Source of the DNA: Stomorhina lunata
Taxonomy: Eukaryota; Arthropoda; Insecta; Diptera; Rhiniidae
Direction of reading: 5' to 3'
Assembly: GCA_933228675.1 (NCBI GenBank)
Contig: OW121745.1
Span: 219,346-283,345, forward strand
DNA length: 64,000 bases
Made by a program: the position numbers and the translations under genes. This document shows positions 63,454 through 64,000 of this stretch, in pieces. Position 1 is the stretch's first letter. Every line of letters starts with the position of its first letter. The notes below the pieces were generated by a model. It ran no database searches. It was not told the origin of the DNA and worked only from the letters and a program-made list of their open reading frames with translations.

Positions 63454-64000
63454 GGGATAACATAAGAATAATGCCCAAACAGAAATTTTTATTCAATTCA
63501 TGGAGCTGCATACCGATTTGGCTAAGGGATTTGTGCATTTGAGCAGCTTTGGTTGGAGCTGACCAACGAGTTAAATGCATCTGGACCACCCACAAAGGAA
63601 GTACAAGCGTGGAAAAAGGTAGGTAAAACAATATTTTGAATTCACAGAATATTTATACTAGAAATAATTTTAGGTACGGACAGATATGAAGCTTAGCGTA
63701 AAGCAATGTTTGGCACACAACAGAGTAGAGGTGGCCAAAACTGGTGGTGGACGATTTAACAAATTTAGTTTGTCTCCTACTGACGAACAAATAGCTAGTG
63801 TTTGTGGGTTGTATGCGTCAGTGGATGGGGTTGAAAGTGCCAAAAGTTTTGGTGTCCCCAATAAAAACAAAAATGGCGCAAGTTCACTTGCCAAAACAAC
63901 TAATTTGGAAGCTGCTGCTGCTGTTGCTACTACTTGATACCACTGATAATTCTGTTGATACTAATTCTACATCTGCGGTGAAGCCAATTTTAGAAAATGA
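63454..64000 (+). pseudogene. Zeste/Myb-SANT-like DNA-binding protein, broken copy
   Basis: The first part 63470-63560 reads AQTEIFIQFMELHTDLAKGF and then GWS and a stop. A shift of frame, probably a 4-bp deletion near 63562, restores ELTNELNASGPPTKEVQAWK. A 55-bp intron (GTAGGT at 63619, TTTTAG at 63673) precedes RTDMKLSVKQCLAHNRVEVA, TGGGRFNKFSLSPTDEQIAS and LYASVDGVESAKSFG. After an Ala-rich run the frame stops at 63935, yet another frame continues with protein-like Thr/Ser-rich sequence to the window end. The zeste-type Myb/SANT domain binds DNA, and the family is repeatedly amplified in flies. Trp in the usual WKKVW is Arg here. Two frame breaks suggest a pseudogene; sequencing error is possible. 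Confidence 0.72.

Larger units (their letters stand above)
47859..64000 (+). other. TTC39: TTC39 following intron, incomplete
   Basis: It begins GTAAGTATTT. No matching exon is seen before the window ends. The contents are the mobile elements listed below. 47880-48306 shows no identifiable feature. The host gene could end elsewhere if the final exons lie beyond 64000. Confidence 0.6.

Overview
The window looks like gene-poor, transposon-saturated DNA from a higher fly (Diptera, Schizophora; a calyptrate such as a blowfly is my best guess). The grounds are AT-rich sequence, GT-AG introns, one conserved insect gene, and a transposon set typical of flies: Ty3/gypsy, copia, jockey-clade LINE, Penelope-like, mariner and Tc1, Helitron, and mini-me/Helentron-type elements with GTCY microsatellite cores. 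No bacterial or phage features are present. The only clearly functional host gene is a TTC39 (IML2/DUF3808) family gene on the + strand. Two internal exons are visible, 7856-8156 and 47701-47858. They are separated by a 39.5-kb intron, and the gene continues past both window edges.

Layout. 1-983: 170-bp tandem repeats, each carrying an exon-like 96-bp segment between consensus splice signals. 1501-1700: assembly gap. 1701-6946: almost perfect 5.2-kb TATC array. 6959-7359: three hairpins. 7856-8156: TTC39 exon A. 8812-11659: mini-me-type repeats. 11707-21844: a decayed Ty3/gypsy element, split by a nested copia element (13687-20413, TSD ATTAC). The copia element was itself invaded by a 2-kb DNA element (8-bp TSD) and, in its 3' LTR, by a mini-me-type element. 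22112-25831: an inverted mini-me-type element holding a dead DD41D mariner. 26191-27485: small Helitron(s). 28005-29474: another mini-me-type copy. 29914-41839: an 11.9-kb non-autonomous Helitron built of tandem repeats. Inside it lies a 6.2-kb foldback array of a 468-bp unit, 6.8 copies forward then 6.6 inverted. 42872-46530: a mini-me-type element carrying a deleted Tc1/mariner and a 719-bp MITE. 46531-47360: half of an inverted-repeat element.

47701-47858: TTC39 exon B. 48307-56444: an inverted-repeat element with long arms, containing a LINE (14-bp TSD) and a Penelope-like element. The latter keeps an intact 536-aa RT plus GIY-YIG frame and a recognisable hammerhead ribozyme. 57472-63226: a second inverted-repeat element containing a mini-me-type copy, a decayed jockey-clade element and a 1.1-kb Transib-like element. 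63454-64000: a broken zeste/Myb-SANT-like gene.

The genes do not form a pathway. The window is mostly TTC39 introns that have repeatedly absorbed mobile DNA, and the target-site duplications let the order of insertions be read. The items most worth following up are the 468-bp foldback array, the exon-like 170-bp repeat, and the hammerhead in the Penelope-like element.
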